Shown one piece after another: positions 1 to 13,900 of a stretch of DNA of 64,000 nucleotides; position 1 is the first letter of the stretch, and every line of letters begins with the position of its first letter. The stretch covers positions 688,141 to 752,140 of the forward strand of contig WBMV01003298.1 in NCBI GenBank assembly GCA_013396655.1. Direction: 5' to 3'. This DNA comes from Campylorhamphus procurvoides. Taxonomy: Eukaryota; Chordata; Aves; Passeriformes; Dendrocolaptidae. Under the pieces are notes generated by a model. It was not told where the DNA came from. It did not search any database and was given only the letters and a program-made list of their open reading frames with translations. The position numbers and the translations under genes are program-made.

Positions 1-2884
1 AACAGTCAAAAATAGTGCAGAGTTATCTTCATAGGCCCGGATCTCACCAGAACTGTCTATATTTAGACATCTCCCAAAACTTTTGTGCCAAGCAAATCTC
101 TGGGGAGACCAAAATAGTTGTGTGGTTGTTTTTTTTTCCTTCTTTTTTTTTTTTTTTAATTTAAAATACTGTCATACAGCCATCTAGAGAGGATGTAACG
201 ATTAAACCATATTAAGGCATCGTGCTATAGCTCTGGAAATAGGACCTTAAACTCTGTTCTGGGCTGTTCACAGTTAAACTAAGAATAAAGAAGCCCAGAA
301 AAACACTAGTTTTTAGTTTACTGGCATGAGGTGGCTCCATCACACTCATTATACAAGTTCAAACAGTAGCAGAAAACATTACAGCTATGCTGTGTTCTGC
401 TGCAGAGTGAAATTCCACTTGCACAAAAGACAGCATTAAGGGATTTATGGGCAGGATCAATCCTCAAATTCTTAACAATAGACAATTTGTTAAAGGGTAT
501 TAGTGTAATAATTATTTCAGCTAACTTGCAGTGTCTCACCAGCTTGTATAAAATACAAGCACTTTTAAAACAACTAGAAATAACATATTAGATGCTCTTT
601 AATGTGATACAAATATGCTCCTTGCTAAGTGCAGGACCCTCAGCTGATGCTTGTGTGAGGAGCAAATGGTTATTTTAAAGAATCATGTTGGAGCTCTGTG
701 TCAGGCCTTTTTGTGTTAGCCTTTTCTTAAACTGCTCAAGCTGATACTGTGCTCTATCACAGACTTCATCTAACTTTGGAGGCTTAATTGCTTTTCTACA
801 GAGCTGTTAAGATTTAGGAGATGAGAGATAATCCCAGGCTGGCTGGACAGTGCTTTGAGATACAGATCTCTGTTCTCATCAGTGCTTTTACACCACTGGA
901 GAGAGAAGCTTGTAAGGAGCTCTCCTGACAAGAGGATTAGGGCTTGTTAATGTGGAGATTCAGGCCAATTAATCAGCTTTCACTGGAGTATATATCGTAA
1001 AACTTCAGTAATGATTTTTTTCCTGTAAAATTTAGTTGCTTAAAGAACAAAATTGTGATTTTCTCTGGTTTTATTAAAAAAACCTCCAAACCTTAACTAT
1101 TTAGGTTTGCTTAAAAATATGTGAGTTTGGCAATTCTCCTTGTGCTGCTTCTGTTCAAGGGAAACCGTCAACTTGTTTTTCTAATTGAGTAATTATTTGG
1201 AACTGATTGGTTGACTCATCTCTTAAATCTCACAGCTTGTATAAAGGTGATTAAACTTTCAAAGTTAGATCAAGTTTGTGATAGAGCAGAGTGACAGCCT
1301 GAGCTCTCTGAAGTACAAAACATCTGAACACTTGACTCAGACAGCAATATTTTAAACATCCCCTTAATTCTTGCATCAGTGTGCTGGCGATGTTGGTGCT
1401 CTCTGCTCCCGAAAAGGACACGGCCGCTCCATCGCTGTTCCTGAGCAGAGGGATCTTTATCATATCAGGGCATCTGTTTATTGTTTAAATATTTTTCAAA
1501 AGTAAAAATGCAAACCATGAGTTGCCAAGTCCCCGGTTCAGCAGCACGTTCCTCTTTGTTAAAGCGCTTAAACGCGAAGCTGTGTGTGGATTTAGTGCTC
1601 TGCTGCGTTGGGAGGAAGGGACACCTCCCGGTGGCATTGTGGGGACAGTCCCTAAGGCTTCCCGCTGGTGGCTGCCTTGCCTGCCTTTGCCAGTCCTAGC
1701 AGATATCTTCCTGTAGAGAGCAGAGCAGGTTGAGATTTTCATTCCTCGAGGAAAGTGCTGACTTCTCACTGCGAAAGGAGCTTTTTTTTTTCCAGTCACG
1801 AATTTTTTCACCTTTTTTAGCTTTCTGATTTTTTTTGTTTTAATTTCAGACAAAAACCCCAATGCAGCAAGTATTTTGTCCAGGAGCTGATTTTCCTTTT
1901 AAGATGCCTTGGGTGAGATGTCAAATGTACCCCCAGCTATTCCCCCTGAGCACCACTACTGCAGCAAAGATGTGGGTTGCATGGATAAGCTATTACTATT
2001 AATTCAGAGAAATGTGAGATTTTCAAATCTGTGTATTTTTGAGTTTTTTGAGTTTTTTTTAGCGGTTGTGATCTGTCATCTGTGTAGCAAAGTTCAGAAT
2101 AATTCTTAATAGTTTTTAAGAATAAAAGCTAATTTTTCATTTTTGGGCTTTTCTATGTATGTGCTTATTAAACTTAGTTACCATATTAATTGTATGTATA
2201 TTTATTTTTTCTTTTATGCTTTTGCCTGTCTAGTTTTCTTAGAAAAGGCTGACTGATAAAGTAGTTTTCAGCTTTTGAAATTATTGGGTTATCAGCATAA
2301 TTATATTTCTTTTGTGTGAGATAAAAGTTGGTTTGAAATATTTCTATAGAAGACAAGCAAAGCATTTCTCTGTGTAAAACTCAGGAGAACTGATGCTGTC
2401 TGGAGTGGCACTCGAAAAATGCAAACTCTGTCCCTACAGAGATGATTTGGAAGTTGTAGTGATGCCAGCAGTGCTGTGGGTCTGTGCCTGCTGTATGTGG
2501 TGCCTGAGTGGGTCTGCACAGCAGAAATGCCTGGCAATTGGTTCTGAAGGCTGTGTCAAGAAAATGATACCCAAGAGAACAGCACCTGCTTGGCTGCGAT
2601 TAATAGGCCGTTCTGGTTCTCGTCTTGTACACCTGGCAGTTCTCTGTGCCTGTAGTTCTGTCTTGAACAGATTGCTGTATCACATGACCTGTCCTGTTGT
2701 GCTTTGCTCTTTGCTGAACTAGAGACTTCTTCATTTTTCCTGGCTTATTTCACTGGACTTCACATATATTTAAAAAAAACCAACAAACAAAACAAATAAA
2801 AAAACCTCTGGAATTCAGGACAGCAGATTTTGGCTTGTTCAGGAATTTTCTCATCAGGAAGTCAGTGAAGAAGCCCACACGAGC

Positions 2885-3431
2885 TGGTGGGTTGTAAAGG
2901 ATAATCTGCTGAAATCACCCACAGCTGCAGCAGGCATAGAAGGTGTAGCAGAAGGCCAGGGTGGATGGGCAGAGAGCCCTTAGCACAGCTCAGACATGAA
3001 AAAGAAGCACGCAGGAGGATTCTATAGTCTAGCCATTGCCTGAGGATGTACAAGAGGTTTTAGGAAAGCCAGAGCTTGGCTGGAGTTGGAACTGATGAGG
3101 GATATGAAGGACACCAAGGACACCTGCTCCTACAGGCACCAGAAAATGTGGTCCCACTGATCAGTGGGGGAGGAAGACCTAGTGACCAAGGACATGGCAA
3201 ATGCTGAGGTACCAGATGCCTTTCTGCCTTGGCTTTCACTAGCAAGGTTGGCTCTCTGACCTTCCAGGTCTGGTGAAGTGTTAAAGGAGAGGACTGAATT
3301 CAGGGATAGTTAAGCAAAATGGACATGTATGAGTCCATGGCACCTGCTGGGATGTGCCTGATGGTGCAGAGGGATTTGGCTGATGTCAGTGCACGGCCAG
3401 TCCCTGCTGTCTTTGACAGATTGTGGCAATA
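2885..3431 (+). repeat. CR1 LINE fragment, ORF2 middle region, degraded
   Basis: Several blocks in order resemble the middle of the avian CR1 ORF2, before and into the reverse-transcriptase domain. These include a ggtgggttgtaaaggataat block near 2886, a gctgaggtaccagatgcctt block followed by a tgccttggctttcactagca block near 3203-3243, and a ggctgatgtcagtgcacggcc block running to ctttgacagattgtggcaa near 3378-3428. The comparison is with remembered CR1 consensus, not a search. The frame is broken by many indels, and the 3' end of the element is absent here. It is a dead insertion in intron 3 on the same strand as EPHA4. The edges are approximate, to perhaps 40 bp. Confidence 0.72.
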
Positions 3432-4138
3432 GGCACCTTGCAGTTGGCGGTGTCTCTGCCCTTTCCCTCCTGAGGATTCCATAAGAGACCTTGGATGGTG
3501 ATATGTTTCTACACCAAAGATCTCTGTAGCTCCTCGCTAACTTAAACTGAAGTAGGCAGTGAAATTTCTTGTCTCTCATGAGCTAAATAAAAATCTGGCC
3601 ACTTGTCAAGGAGGTGATCATCACATTTCCATGGATGCATAGCAGGCAATGCACTCTTGGATTGCCGAAGGTTTTTGAGTCCTGCTGTGACCTATAGCCG
3701 CTACCTTGGGATGCTGCTCTCCTGTTTCTCTTCCTGCTATGTGCAGCTGAGTTTTTCCTGATGCCAAAAGGGAATCTGCAACAGAGCATCCATCGATTGG
3801 TCTGGCATAGTTGAGTCCTCCTGCCATGGTGGTGGGTGCAGGTGGCTGATGGAGGGCTGTCTCTGTGGTGCGGTGCAGCTGGACACCATGTGGCTGGTGC
3901 CTTTCCTCTAATGTTTAGAATTATTGCATCGGGAAAAATCCAGACAGATGTGGTGCTTACCTGTCAGGCTACTTGCATGCACAGTTCCAGTGGCTTAAAC
4001 AGAGCTTAAATGGAGTTTGGATTTCAGATTGTATTACATTTATACTCCAAGGTCCCTTTATTTCTGTTTTGAACTTCTTAGCTTTGTATGCAATCATGGA
4101 GTAAAACTTCTCTGTAGTCAAACAGTCTAGACTCTTTC

Positions 4139-4202
4139 CCCAGTAGGATTGTGTTTGTGTTTCCTTGTGTCCCAGTGGGATTGTGTTTGTGTTTTCTTGT
4201 GT
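4139..4202. repeat. Two-copy 32-bp tandem duplication
   Basis: Two adjacent 32-bp units, 4139-4170 and 4171-4202, both begin cccagt and end cttgtgt. They differ at only two positions. The unit is G/T-rich (gattgtgtttgtgttt core). It is likely a replication-slippage duplication and may be length-polymorphic. No coding role is seen. Confidence 0.9.
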
Positions 4203-7200
4203 TATTCATGCATCAAAAATATATGCATAGCATGTAGAAATACTGTTTTTTTCATCAGTGATATGAGTTAAAGATGGGGAACTCCTTTTAATTTGTAGCA
4301 CTAGTACAGTCATTATCAATGGGAGGCAAAGATCTTACAATGTGAACATCAAAGGAATCTGACCTTATTTGGAAACAGCATTTGGTACATCACATCAGAT
4401 TCTACAACTTGACTTCTAAAAAAAGCTCAAGAGAAAGCTTTTTCTTTTTCTTTCCCCCCCCCTTGGCTTCTAAGGATCTTTATTTATCACCCTCAGGGGC
4501 ATTACAGTGAGTAATTAGATTGGACCAGGAGAACGACTTAATTTTACAAGAAACTCATTAATTCATCCTATTTTAAATCTTCTCGTTTCACCCCAAACCC
4601 AATTATGCTTGTAGTGGCAATGATCTGGAAAGGCATTGTCTTGTAGGTATCAGGGGGCCACAGGGACTCCTGTGGTATTCATGTCGGGGACACAAGGGTG
4701 ACTCCCTTTCTTTGACTTTTAGGTCAAAAGAACTAGTTGCTGGGACAGCTTGACAATTAGGAAACCCTGATGAGCATTTGGAAGTAAAACAGCTGTACAA
4801 TAACGGAGGGGTTCATGGTGCGGGGCAGAAAGCTCATCAAAAGAGACTATCCAAACAATTGAGTTCTATAATTAACACACAAAAATCTGTTCAGAAATGG
4901 TAATAACAGTAAAAGAAAGCTGAGAAGATGCTGCCTACTTATGTGGCAGATGTGGCTTTGTCACAAACTGGTAGAGAAAATCCATCCTCTTAAAGACTAA
5001 GAACAACATTCAAGGGGAAAAATAAAAGTAACTTTTTGTTCCTAAGGGTGCAGTTAAAGCATGAGCTTAAAATATTTCCAGAGAGAGGAGAGCTGTAGAA
5101 AAAGTAACCAGTGATGAAAGACATCAAATATTCTATCAAAGTATTTTTTCAAGTCTTTAAACACAAATTTCTTTCCTCACTGAAATCTAAAAGCCTGACA
5201 TTGAAATACCTCTTATTAAATTATTTGCTGTCCTTCATTTCACCAAGAGTACTATTTTAGGGTCTTTGTTTAAAGTTGGCTACAAGTATTGACTTAAAAG
5301 AAGTTTTACCTCTTCTGTTGTGTGTAGAAGGAGATTTGATTCAAAATCTCAAGGAATTTTGAAGTTCTTTTGAGTATATGCTGCTAATATATTTTTATGC
5401 TTTGAAAAGTGCAAGCTGTGAATTACATAGTTTCTGATATTTCAGCCAACTCCACCGATTTTAGCTGTATTACTCACCTGCCTGTGATAATAAATGTTCT
5501 TGTTGGTGCACAGGTAGGTCCCTTTTGGGCAGGAGGGTGCAGCAGGGCATGATTTCTCCTTGGTTGTGGTCCTGTCCTGGTTGAGGGCCCTTTCCTCATG
5601 GTGCACCTGTGGAGACTTCAGCTTTTGGCACAGAGATCTATAAGGCACTGGCTCTGTAGCCTGTGCAGGACTGCATCCCACTGGGCTTTCTGTAAATAGG
5701 CACTTCAGAACTTCTATGTCAAATTTGCTTCTAATATCAGTTCATTGACTTAACTAGATTTACTCAGGCAAAACCACGTTTCTGTGCTTGTTTGTCACCC
5801 TGTTCTCTTTATTAGCTCCTAATTGGAAATCACTATTTTCTGGGTTACAAGTTTTCCTCTTCAGCAGAGGTGGAGGCTTCAGGTAGGATGTTTCTCCTGG
5901 CCTCAGTCCCTGGTTGCCAGAGCTCCAGCCTGGCTGTTTCCAGCTCAGGAATGCCCCTCCTGGACCTTCCCCATCCTGTTGCTGCTCAGAGCTCTGCCAG
6001 ACTCTGGGGTATCTCCCTGCCCTGGCTCTGATCCTGCTCAGCCTCCTTGGGTGAGCAGCCAGAGCCTCTGCTTGGAGCTCCCTGAGATGTTTTTGAGATA
6101 TGTACTGCATTTTTAATGATTTAGGGACTTTTCAACAGAGAGGTTGTGATGATTTCTTTATCCAACACTTTGCAAGACATTTAACATTCTTTTTTGTTAG
6201 TTTATTTGTTTTAAGGGACTATTAAGCATATCAAGGCTTTTCCAAATGGTAATGGAAAGATTCATTGTCATTTCCACAAGGATAAGGAAACAATTTAAGA
6301 GGAAGTATTGGGGAGATTTTTTAAAACAACTTTAAATTTGCAAGAATAATTTTTCAAAGATTCCTCTACCTGCAAATAAAAAAAAAACCCATCTATAGGT
6401 TATTTAAAAACAGTTAAAACCAATTCATTACATATATTTTTTGTTGTTGTGTTTAAAAAGAATGTGATTTGAGCTTCATCCACTATGAGTTTTTAAATTC
6501 TGAAATTGCTGTCTGAAATTTTCTAATACAAAATTCAGTATTTGTAGAGATCAAGTAAGCAGACCTTCCAGCCTACACATGTATGCTTTTTTTTTTGAGG
6601 AAAATCAGGTTTTAGTGAGAAAATGGAGTTTTAAAAAGAGCTTGAGAAAATTTGCATCTAGATTTGACTGAAGTTCTGTAATTCTTCAGAGCAATTTCTG
6701 CAGTTTTAACATGTATAACTCAGATAAATTGGAAAAAAGGAAAAATGCATGTAATAATGGCAGCAATGTTTGCCAAATCCTGTCTCACTTTAATAGAAAT
6801 AAAATAGAGTTTAATATTGTAACTCAAAGACAAAGCATAATTATTTCAAACTGATGTCTGTTTAAAATCAATGTGATTTGTTCTGAGGAAAAACTGAGCT
6901 GAAAATACTTGGTTTGAGAATTTCCCTTGAACCCAGTGCTGTCCATTGTAACCATGTTATGCTTGTGGGTGATCTGAATGTGAGAAAAGGTTTTTCTCTT
7001 TAAGAAAAAAAAAAAAAAGGAAAAAACCTAACAGAAAGAACTAATTAAGGCAAAGCTAAGAAATTGAACTCAAAGTTTGCATTGCACATGTGAACTAATC
7101 TTTTTACAATGGCATCTTTCGAAAACTGTGTAAGAACCCCATTCAGGCAGGTCTCACCCAGCAAATCCTTCCTCGAAAAGCAGCCGCGTGAAGATTTGGC

Positions 7201-9775
7201 ATGAGCAAGCAATAAAGACTTCCAGGGAACAGGTTCTGTACAGGCTTCTTGTTTGCCTACTAAATCATTAACCTTCAAAAAAAGCCCATCCATGGCCTTA
7301 ACAGGCACTGGTTGTAATAGGTGTGTCAGCAGCCCTTCATGCTAAGAACAGCTTTTAGAGGATTAAGTTCAAGTTTTTAAGCGACGATACCATGGAGCTC
7401 TTGGGGGCAAAGAACTACTGGTTTAATGCAGCACATTCTCTAATGCTCTTTTATGTCTGTTATGGAACGTGGTGAATCTCTGCGCACACTAAAATGAAGG
7501 AAACTGCCTTCAGGAGTAGGTGATTTTTGAAGCAAAATGGCTGTGTGTGCTTTAGGAGCAGCCACTGTTTGGAGAGCTTTCTTCAGGTCTTGAAATATTA
7601 ATGATCTTGGCTTAATATAGTAGAAAACAAAATACAGTGCATGAAACAAGGGGAAAAAAATCCTTGAGTTAGAGTGTTGACCTTGCAGTACTCTCTGAAT
7701 CCATCTATTCCCTTTTAAACCAGTGAGTCTGAAAAGACAGTGAGGAGGAGGAATGGTCACAAAAATCTTTACCTGTGGCATTTTCCTGCCTTTGCAGCAG
7801 CATGTTATAGCCTTGCACTAGATTGTTCATTATTCAGTGTTTTAATAACAGGAATATGCTAAAGATGGCTCTTTGTTTCATGATTTCTGTGATTATGTTG
7901 TTCATATTAACAGTGGTATTAGTTTACCTGTTTAATTTTTAAACCCTTGAATAATGAAAAGAATTTCATTAGATAAGGGCAGTCAACTTGGTTTCCTCTT
8001 GTGTTCTTTTTTTTCAATGCCTTGTTTTTGTATATGGCAGTAAGATTCTGTCTGTGGGTGTCTGTTCCAGTCAGGTACAGGCTTAGGCATACTTCTCATC
8101 CGAGCCGTGAAAACCAGGATTAATATCTCAGATCAGCATCTGCCACTTGACTGCTACTGTTGTTAAACCAGACACAAGAGGACATGCAGTGATAGTACAA
8201 CTCTTTGCTCACTAGATATTGCAAATAATGAAAAAAAAAAGTAATTTCTCATGGTTGGTGTTTTTTATTTTATTTTTTATTTTCTGGGCAATTCCCATCA
8301 CAAGCAGAATAAGCTGTTTTACAGGAGTAGCCTTTGCATCCTGTGAGTGCCTGGCTGATAGGCTGTATGTGGTGGGTTTGTATTCAGGGACTAATTGTCT
8401 CTGATGCGGGGAGGCTGCGTTTGACCCCCGTGATTCTTCCTGCCAGAGCTGTGCATGCTGATTTTAATTGAAACCCCAAGGCTGTTTGAAGCATGGCCAA
8501 AAAGCACCTTGCAGGTTGAACCTTATTTAATAACATGATGCATGTGAGCCCTGGAAGCATAAATCTTGGTCACTTGAGCAGTGTGTTTTTACAAGGTCCT
8601 CTGGTCCAGTGACAGCCCCCGCGAGCGACACCGAGCTGGTCTCCCGACGCTCTTACAGGTGGCACGTGGCACATCGTAAAGTTAGGACTTGTTAAGAAAA
8701 TTCCTTAAATGGGTCTGGTTAATAAGAATGAAGTAACTTGCTCTTTCATAAATGTGTTACTAATATCCCTCTCGATTTCCCATTGGAGGGCCTCATACGA
8801 GAAGGAGGGCAAGAACAAGGAGGACTAAAGAAAGGTTGAAACAGAAAGAGCGAGCTCCGGCTGTGCGGGGACCTGTGCCCTCCCAGCAGGAGTCTGTGTG
8901 TAGCAGGGGAACCCTAAAGGTAGCATAGGTGATAAATGATGAGATGTGAGAGTGATTCACACAGTAAATACTGGGAACAGCCTTTCCTTTTTTACTTGTT
9001 TGCATGCCTGGGAATTTTCTCTCCTTGGCGTAGTGCTAAAAGCAAGTGGTGATGGTGGGCTTTTATCTGTAGCCAAGGGAGAAATTTCTGGGATGACATA
9101 CCTGTTAGCCACTATGAAAATGTGTTATTAATGATGCTAATGAGTTTTTTCCAAGTGAGGTAAAAGTAGCCATTTGTGAAGATGATGTCACCAAAAGCTT
9201 GTCAGCTGCCTGTGGGACCTGGTGATAGTGGTGCAGTTGCTGCTATGCTTCTGCTTTGAGGAGAGGAGAGCACTGCTGATCTCCTCCCTTGGAGAGAAAG
9301 AGCCAAATGAATTCTGCCTTGCCAGGAGGGAGATGTGCCATTTCCAGGCATGTTGGGCTGAGGATCCTGCTGCCAATTGCAGTGGGTTCCTGTCCCACTC
9401 CCTCTTAAAAATTGGCAGTGTCTGACTGTCAGCTGCCATTCCTTAAGTGGTCATAGAATAAACCAATTGCGCCCCTTTTGTCATGCTCTGTGTGTGTGGG
9501 TGGGTGCAGGTGGACATGGGTTAAGCCACAGGCGACTCCACAGTAAGCACAGAAAGGCAGCTGATTTTCTGGCAGTGTCAATAGAAGAGTATATTTTTTT
9601 GCCATCTCCAAGCCAGCTTTTAAAATGACTCCTGTTGGAATTAGAAATCAGTATCCCCTGACATAGGATTACTCATTAAGAGCGTGATGATTGTTAATCT
9701 TTCACCTGGGGCTAAGAGGAAATCATTAGATCTCTTTGAAATGTCTCCTGCCTTGATTTTGAATAAGTAAGCTAG

Positions 9776-10126
<351 letters not shown>

Positions 10127-10947
10127 TAGTTCTTACAGCCCTTTGCTGATGCAGTCTGGATTTTGGCTCACACTTCTGGTAGAGGAAGTGTTAGTTCTCA
10201 AGCCCTGAGTTCGTAACAGTGACATGGTTGTGCTGACCCTTGAGAGTTTATAGTCTAAATAAATTAGGAGATTGAGAGAAGACACAGCTGAAAACAAGTG
10301 ACTTGCACATCCCAGTAACAGAGGTAGAAATAAACACAGATCTAAGCTCCAGTCTGAGCACCTGGCCTGTAGATCACATCACCTTTCATCTCTTTAAATA
10401 TTGATATTTGCAGAAATTGTGAAAGCTTTTCTTGTAACAGTATGATCTAGAGTAAATAGGTAATATTTTTAATCTCATTATATAACTAATTTACTTGAAA
10501 TATAGATGGTGACCCTTAGCAACATAAGCATGCGTCTGAAAGATATGGTAATAATAAGTATTAAACTTTAATGAAACAACCACCCAAAGCATGGTTTATT
10601 TTATCCTGTGTAGATAAATACATCATGTACAGCAAATGGAATTTGCTTTAGTTCTACCAAAATACCTTCAGCAGGGAGAAGAAGAGGTGCATTGAGCACA
10701 GTCACAGGGTTGCTGGAGCAACTCCTTGTCCTGTGTGTTGGTTAATGGCTCACACAGCTGAAGACCTGTGATTCCAGGCATGTCCTGGTGGTAAATTGTG
10801 ATCTAGTTCCTTGGTTTTTACTTCTTTGGGAGCAGAGCAGTTTCAAGCAGTAAGTGAAAGGGCTGTATTTTACCAGGGGATAGATATCCATGTGTGGTTT
10901 TCCCTGAAAGCTGTTGGAAATGTTTCCAGATTTTTGGAGTTCAGCTG

Positions 10948-10966
10948 TATATATATATATATATAT
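10948..10966. repeat. (TA)n microsatellite
   Basis: An uninterrupted TA run of 19 bp is followed by a GT/CT-rich stretch (gtagagagtgtgtgtctctctgtgtg). It is a simple repeat in intron 4, probably variable in length between individuals. Confidence 0.95.
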
Positions 10967-13900
10967 GTAGAGAGTGTGTGTCTCTCTGTGTGAGGGAAGG
11001 CCGAGATATGTCTTTTGTAACATTTTAATATATTGCAAATTAATTTTGGAGAGATGAGTCACATTTATTTAAATCTTAATTTCTCCCTTACAAGGCAGAA
11101 ACACAGTATGTCCATAACTAAGCCAGCACTTATCCCTTCCCCACACCCCCTTCATTCCAGCTGTTCTTCAGTGGTTATCTTCTTTTCACCAGTCAGTTTT
11201 ACTGGGTGGTGGTTGAGCAGGCCAGGGCATAGCCAAGAGCAGCTGCTTTTGCTTAGTAGGAAGCAGAGAGGTCCATATATCCCTTGCCAAGCATTGACTG
11301 GGAATGGAGATCTAATTGTATTGTGAAACCTTGCCTAAGTGAGCAGGGACATGCTTTTTATAATATAATTTACACTAGGAGATGTGAAACTTGACCACTT
11401 TGATAGGAAAAATGGCTTTCTGCATCGACAAAACTATTGTTTGGAATGTGCACCCTAAATACCAGCAAAAGTTTCTCAAAGCCCTGGTCTTACTGAGTGA
11501 TATCCTGCCCAAATTGAAATCAAATTAGTAATCAACTGGGTGAATTTAAGTAAACATATGCAGTTAGTCAAGTATGAGGAGAGAGCAAAACATTTCCAGA
11601 TGGGGAGATTGTGAGCAAATGATATGTATGTTTGCTGGTATTGAAAAATGTACCCCTGCAAGCTTAGCCCTTTTTTGTCAAGTCTTGGGCCTGCTGCAGG
11701 CACCCTTCCCCATTCCTGTCTTCAGAGGTCAGTCAGAGTCGAAGTTCCTGACCTTGGTGTTTTATCCTGAAAATACAAAGTGGAAAGAAGAAAGGGTGAG
11801 GGCCTTAGTGCTGCCTCAGCCTTCATCTCTGCAACAGTCTAGGAGGACTCGGCATGCAGAGGGCAAGCCAATACCACAATCCCATGGACACCTGCTCTTG
11901 GAGAACATGCCTGTCTCTGGAGGTCCCATTTCATAGCTTTGAACTTTCCTGCAGCTTAAGGACTTCTTTTTCTGTGATCCAAGGTAAAGGATGACACGGG
12001 CTATTTCTGAGCTGGCCTGTGGGGCAGGTGTGCTCTCCACTCCCTGCTGTGCCTGCTGATAGCCCGTCTTGGAGGTCAGCCTTAACCATGTTTGAATGCT
12101 GCTGGGATGGTGGGACCTGCTCAGGCACAAAATGCAGCCCTGCCAATGTGGCTGCCCATGGAGTGGAGGGCAGGGCGTTCTGGGGGGCTGTTCCTTTGCC
12201 ATACTCCCCATACTGAGTAGCCTTTTGCCCATGCGCAAGGCAATTTACAGAGACCATTTAGAGAGCCTCTGCTGGAGGAACATCCTCCAGAAGAAGGTCT
12301 CCGTTTGTCTAACTTTCCTGACAAGATGTGGAGACAGAAGGGAGCATAAACATCAAAGGTTCTTTCAGGCAGATTCAGACTCTAATCAGTTCTTACCAGT
12401 TGGTTAAACCAGGTGACAAACCCAATTCCCTTGTGCTGACAGCCATAATAATCAGGCACCTTCTTTGTTCATTATGCTCTCTTTGACTCTGGTATTCTCA
12501 TTCAGGCCTGCATTTAGTAATCGCTCAGTGTGACGGCACACTAATGAAGAAATAAAACACAGTATCTGAGATCCATTCTTCTAGCAAAAAGATAGACTCT
12601 GCTCCACTGGCTTGTAAAATCAGGTTTCTGTTCACTTGGAGAACTATTAGACCAGGTGAATAAAAGTAACATTGGGTAATTTGGAAAGAACACCTGGAAT
12701 GGACTGTGGATTGATCCCTTCTTTATTATTTCTGCACAGTTTTTAAGATTAAGAACTTCAGCCTTCTTAAGATGTGTTTTTGTAAAGCTTTGACCCTTGG
12801 CTATTGATTTCCTTTAATAGTAACTGGCTGGCCCCGTCACTTATCTTGTCTTTGAGGTTGGGGGAGGAGGACTGGTAGGACTTTCCATTAGGCTGATTGT
12901 GCCAGTGGATGAAAGGGAATTGGAGAATTCCCCTTCCTTTTCCTTTCTCTCAATTCCCATGGTAAGTAACAAAAGCAACAGCTACTTCCTAATGTTCTGG
13001 TCAGAAGAGGTGCTCCAGAGTTTTATCGTTCCATAATGCCACTCTGACACTGCCATCCCTTGTTGAGCTGTCAAAACTGTGGCTAACTTCAGGTAAGCCA
13101 GGCATCGGCCTCCTAAACAAATAACTCAGACTCTGGGTTTAATATTCTGCTTTATTTCAGCTCTGTTAGAATGCGTAGTTATGTCTGGCTTAAAGGTTGT
13201 ACTAGTAAAAGCAGAATGTGTCAGAGTGTAAGAGACAGTGGAGTTGGGCTGTATCAAAGGCCTGACATAGACACCTTGACATACATGTGTTCACTGATGC
13301 ATCTTTTTCCTCAAACTTGCCTCATGGATATAATCATCAACATGTCTGTCACCACTGAGGGCCAGAGCAGCCCTGGATCTGCTGCTGTGGCCAAACTTGG
13401 GAATTCAGACTTAGCTCTGAAGCACAGTGGGCTCTTGTCAGCTGTGAGCTTGGTCATGGAGGTGGTGTGGGTGACTGGTAATACACCTGAGCACGGACCA
13501 TGGAAAACACGGACGCCTTTCGCTTTTGGAAAGATTGCAAAAGTAATGTTAAGGCAACTCTTTAGACCTTATTGTATTTCAGTACTTGCTGAGAGGTTAG
13601 CTATGTAATGGAGAATAAATTACCTTACCCACACACAGATCCATGAGGCTGGTAAACAAATCAGGCTCAATCATGGTCCATGTCCCTGAATTTCCTTCTC
13701 TGTAAGGAGATACACTGGGAATTTCAGCCTGGCACAGGCAGGTGCAGTTCCCACCCAAATTAATGGCGTTGCTCCTGCAATCCCCCCATTAATGAGTTGG
13801 ATTCTCTAACTCTTTCTTAAGAAACAATGCTCACATTATGAGCAAGGAAGGGACCGTTTTGTATTGTTTATATTGTCTGTTCGATTCAAATTATTAGTGA

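Noticed and set aside
2740..2805. A-rich tract resembling a retropseudogene poly-A tail
   Set aside because: No processed coding sequence or target-site duplication is visible before it.
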